From positions 791,920-855,919 of the forward strand of contig CABFPE010000150.1 in NCBI GenBank assembly GCA_900660155.1: a stretch of 64,000 nucleotides of DNA, read 5' to 3'. Below the pieces are notes generated by a model, which saw nothing but the letters and a program-made list of their open reading frames with translations, was not told the DNA's origin and did not search any database. Shown here in pieces: positions 62,691 to 64,000 of this stretch (positions are counted from its first letter, which is position 1; each line of letters opens with the position of its first letter). This DNA is from Hofstenia miamia. Taxonomy: Eukaryota > Xenacoelomorpha > Acoela > Hofsteniidae. The translations under genes and the position numbers were made by a program.

Positions 62691-63182
62691 AGCGCCCACT
62701 GTTGATTATTTAATTTAACAACTAAATAATTTACAAATTAAATAGTTTATCAAAATTTTGTCAAGCGCGCACTAGTGATTTTTAATTTGCTCAATCGTTC
62801 ATTTTAGAATGGATTTTATTAAGACAAGGCATATCTTAAAGCATAAAATGAATTACCAAAAAGGCGTAAGGGACTATTCTAAATAGATTGTGTGAACATG
62901 AAGACCCTATGAAGTTCTTTAATTACTTTCGAAGGAATGCGTAGTGTTTTGATCAATTACTGTAATATGTTCGAATAAAATTATGCCAATATAAATTTTT
63001 TAAAGAAATTTTTCTGTCTCACTATTTGGAACCGTGTCATAGTTACAAGTGGCGTTACTGTGACTGGGTGGGACAACACCCGAAAATACATTTTGTTATT
63101 CTGCAAAGATAGAAATAAAACTTATAAGCAATTTTAAACAATTTCGGGGTCACAAGTTTGGAACATATCAAAATAACAAAAT
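62656..63182. repeat. Direct repeat of 63,475-64,000, first copy
   Basis: TGTCTTATAAGTACTGATAT starts both copies and the match continues to the window end with only a few differences (for example near 62,819-62,832 versus 63,638-63,651). The second copy starts right after the 'n' at 63,474. Confidence 0.9.
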
Positions 63183-63474
63183 AATTATATAAATAGCCAA
63201 AAATTGAACCCCAATATTATAATAAAATCTTTAATAAACAATTTTAAACTATTTTGGAGGTCCAATAGTTATCTAGTATACACCAAAGCGGTTAGTGAAA
63301 ATTGAACATATACATTTGGGAGTTTTTGAGTTGGAGCAACGAATTGATATCAAGCACAAGGCCCCATATTTACCGTGCCGCCAATGACAGTAACATGAAA
63401 AAATATCTGTTTTTGCATCTTTAAAATTAAGATTATACATGCACATTTAGGCTACATAATGCCAAATGTTGCGN

Positions 63475-64000
63475 TGTCTTATAAGTACTGATATAAATGC
63501 ATTTAGGCTAAGCGCCCACTGTTGATTATTTAATTTAACAACTAAATAATTTACAAATTAAATAGTTTATCAAAATTTTGTCAAGCGCGCACTAGTGATT
63601 TTTAATTTGCTCAATCGTTCATTTTAGAATGGATTTCATTACGACAAGGCATGTCTTAAAGCATAAAATGAATTACCAAAAAGGCGTAAGGGACTATTCT
63701 AAATAGATTGTGTGAACATGAAGACCCTATGAAGTTCTTTAATTACTTTCGAAGGAATGCGTAGTGTTTTGATCAATTACTGTAATATGTTCGAATAAAA
63801 TTATGCCAATATAAATTTTTTAAAGAAATTTTTCTGTCTCACTATTTGGAACCGTGTCATAGTTACAAGTGGCGTTACTGTGACTGGGTGGGACAACACC
63901 CGAAAATACATTTTGTTATTCTGCAAAGATAGAAATAAAACTTATAAGCAATTTTAAACAATTTCGGGGTCACAAGTTTGGAACATATCAAAATAACAAA
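63475..64000. repeat. Direct repeat of 62,656-63,182, second copy, after n
   Basis: This continues past the window end. The few substitutions suggest an alternative haplotype placed in series. Confidence 0.9.

Overview
The window is strongly AT-rich animal genomic DNA. The host genes are metazoan in type: a multi-exon NEK1-type kinase, an actin, a StAR-like START gene, and RING/B-box and F-box/LRR genes. Introns are canonical, and some are extremely short (34 and 44 nt). Decayed transposons of several classes fill much of the rest. I cannot name the species. The standard genetic code fits the intact genes. The scaffold contains single 'n' characters, most of which sit at the edge of a stretch that is repeated nearby, so it looks like a draft in which overlapping contigs or haplotypes were not merged.

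Left part (1-29 kb), accessory and repeat-rich: three relics of one F-box/leucine-rich-repeat family (1.4-2.3 kb minus, 7.9-9.5 kb plus with internal tandem amplification, 12.6-13.3 kb minus); a Tc1/mariner element with clear terminal repeats (3.09-4.27 kb); a P-element/THAP9-type transposase relic (about 4.8-7.1 kb); two decayed copies of a RING/beta-propeller gene family (14.7-15.6 and 17.4-17.7 kb); a Penelope-like retroelement fossil (18.3-19.0 kb); a 141-bp Harbinger-type MITE (19.5 kb); and a cluster of non-LTR retrotransposon pieces (22.0-27.4 kb).

Central part (29.3-54.7 kb): most of a NEK1 orthologue on the minus strand. Twenty-four exons join with consistent phases from the end of the kinase N-lobe to the conserved C-terminal tail; the first exons are not visible. 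Two other genes lie inside its introns: an intact, intronless, divergent actin on the opposite strand (34,105-35,232) and a StAR/STARD3-like START-domain gene on the same strand (44,269-45,841) with two in-frame stops. A NEK1 exon segment is tandemly duplicated near 47-48.8 kb, and the exon copies differ only at synonymous sites.

Right part (55.6-64 kb): the best copy of the RING/B-box/coiled-coil/beta-propeller family (56.8-59.4 kb, minus), two unidentified coding-like segments, and an internally deleted non-LTR element, ending in another duplicated stretch.

The NEK1 locus is thus a host for nested genes, flanked by two expanding and decaying families of predicted ubiquitin-ligase components (F-box/LRR and RING/B-box). 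The most unusual points are the nested divergent actin, the nested START gene, the very short introns next to multi-kilobase ones, and the F-box/LRR fragments amplified as satellite-like arrays.
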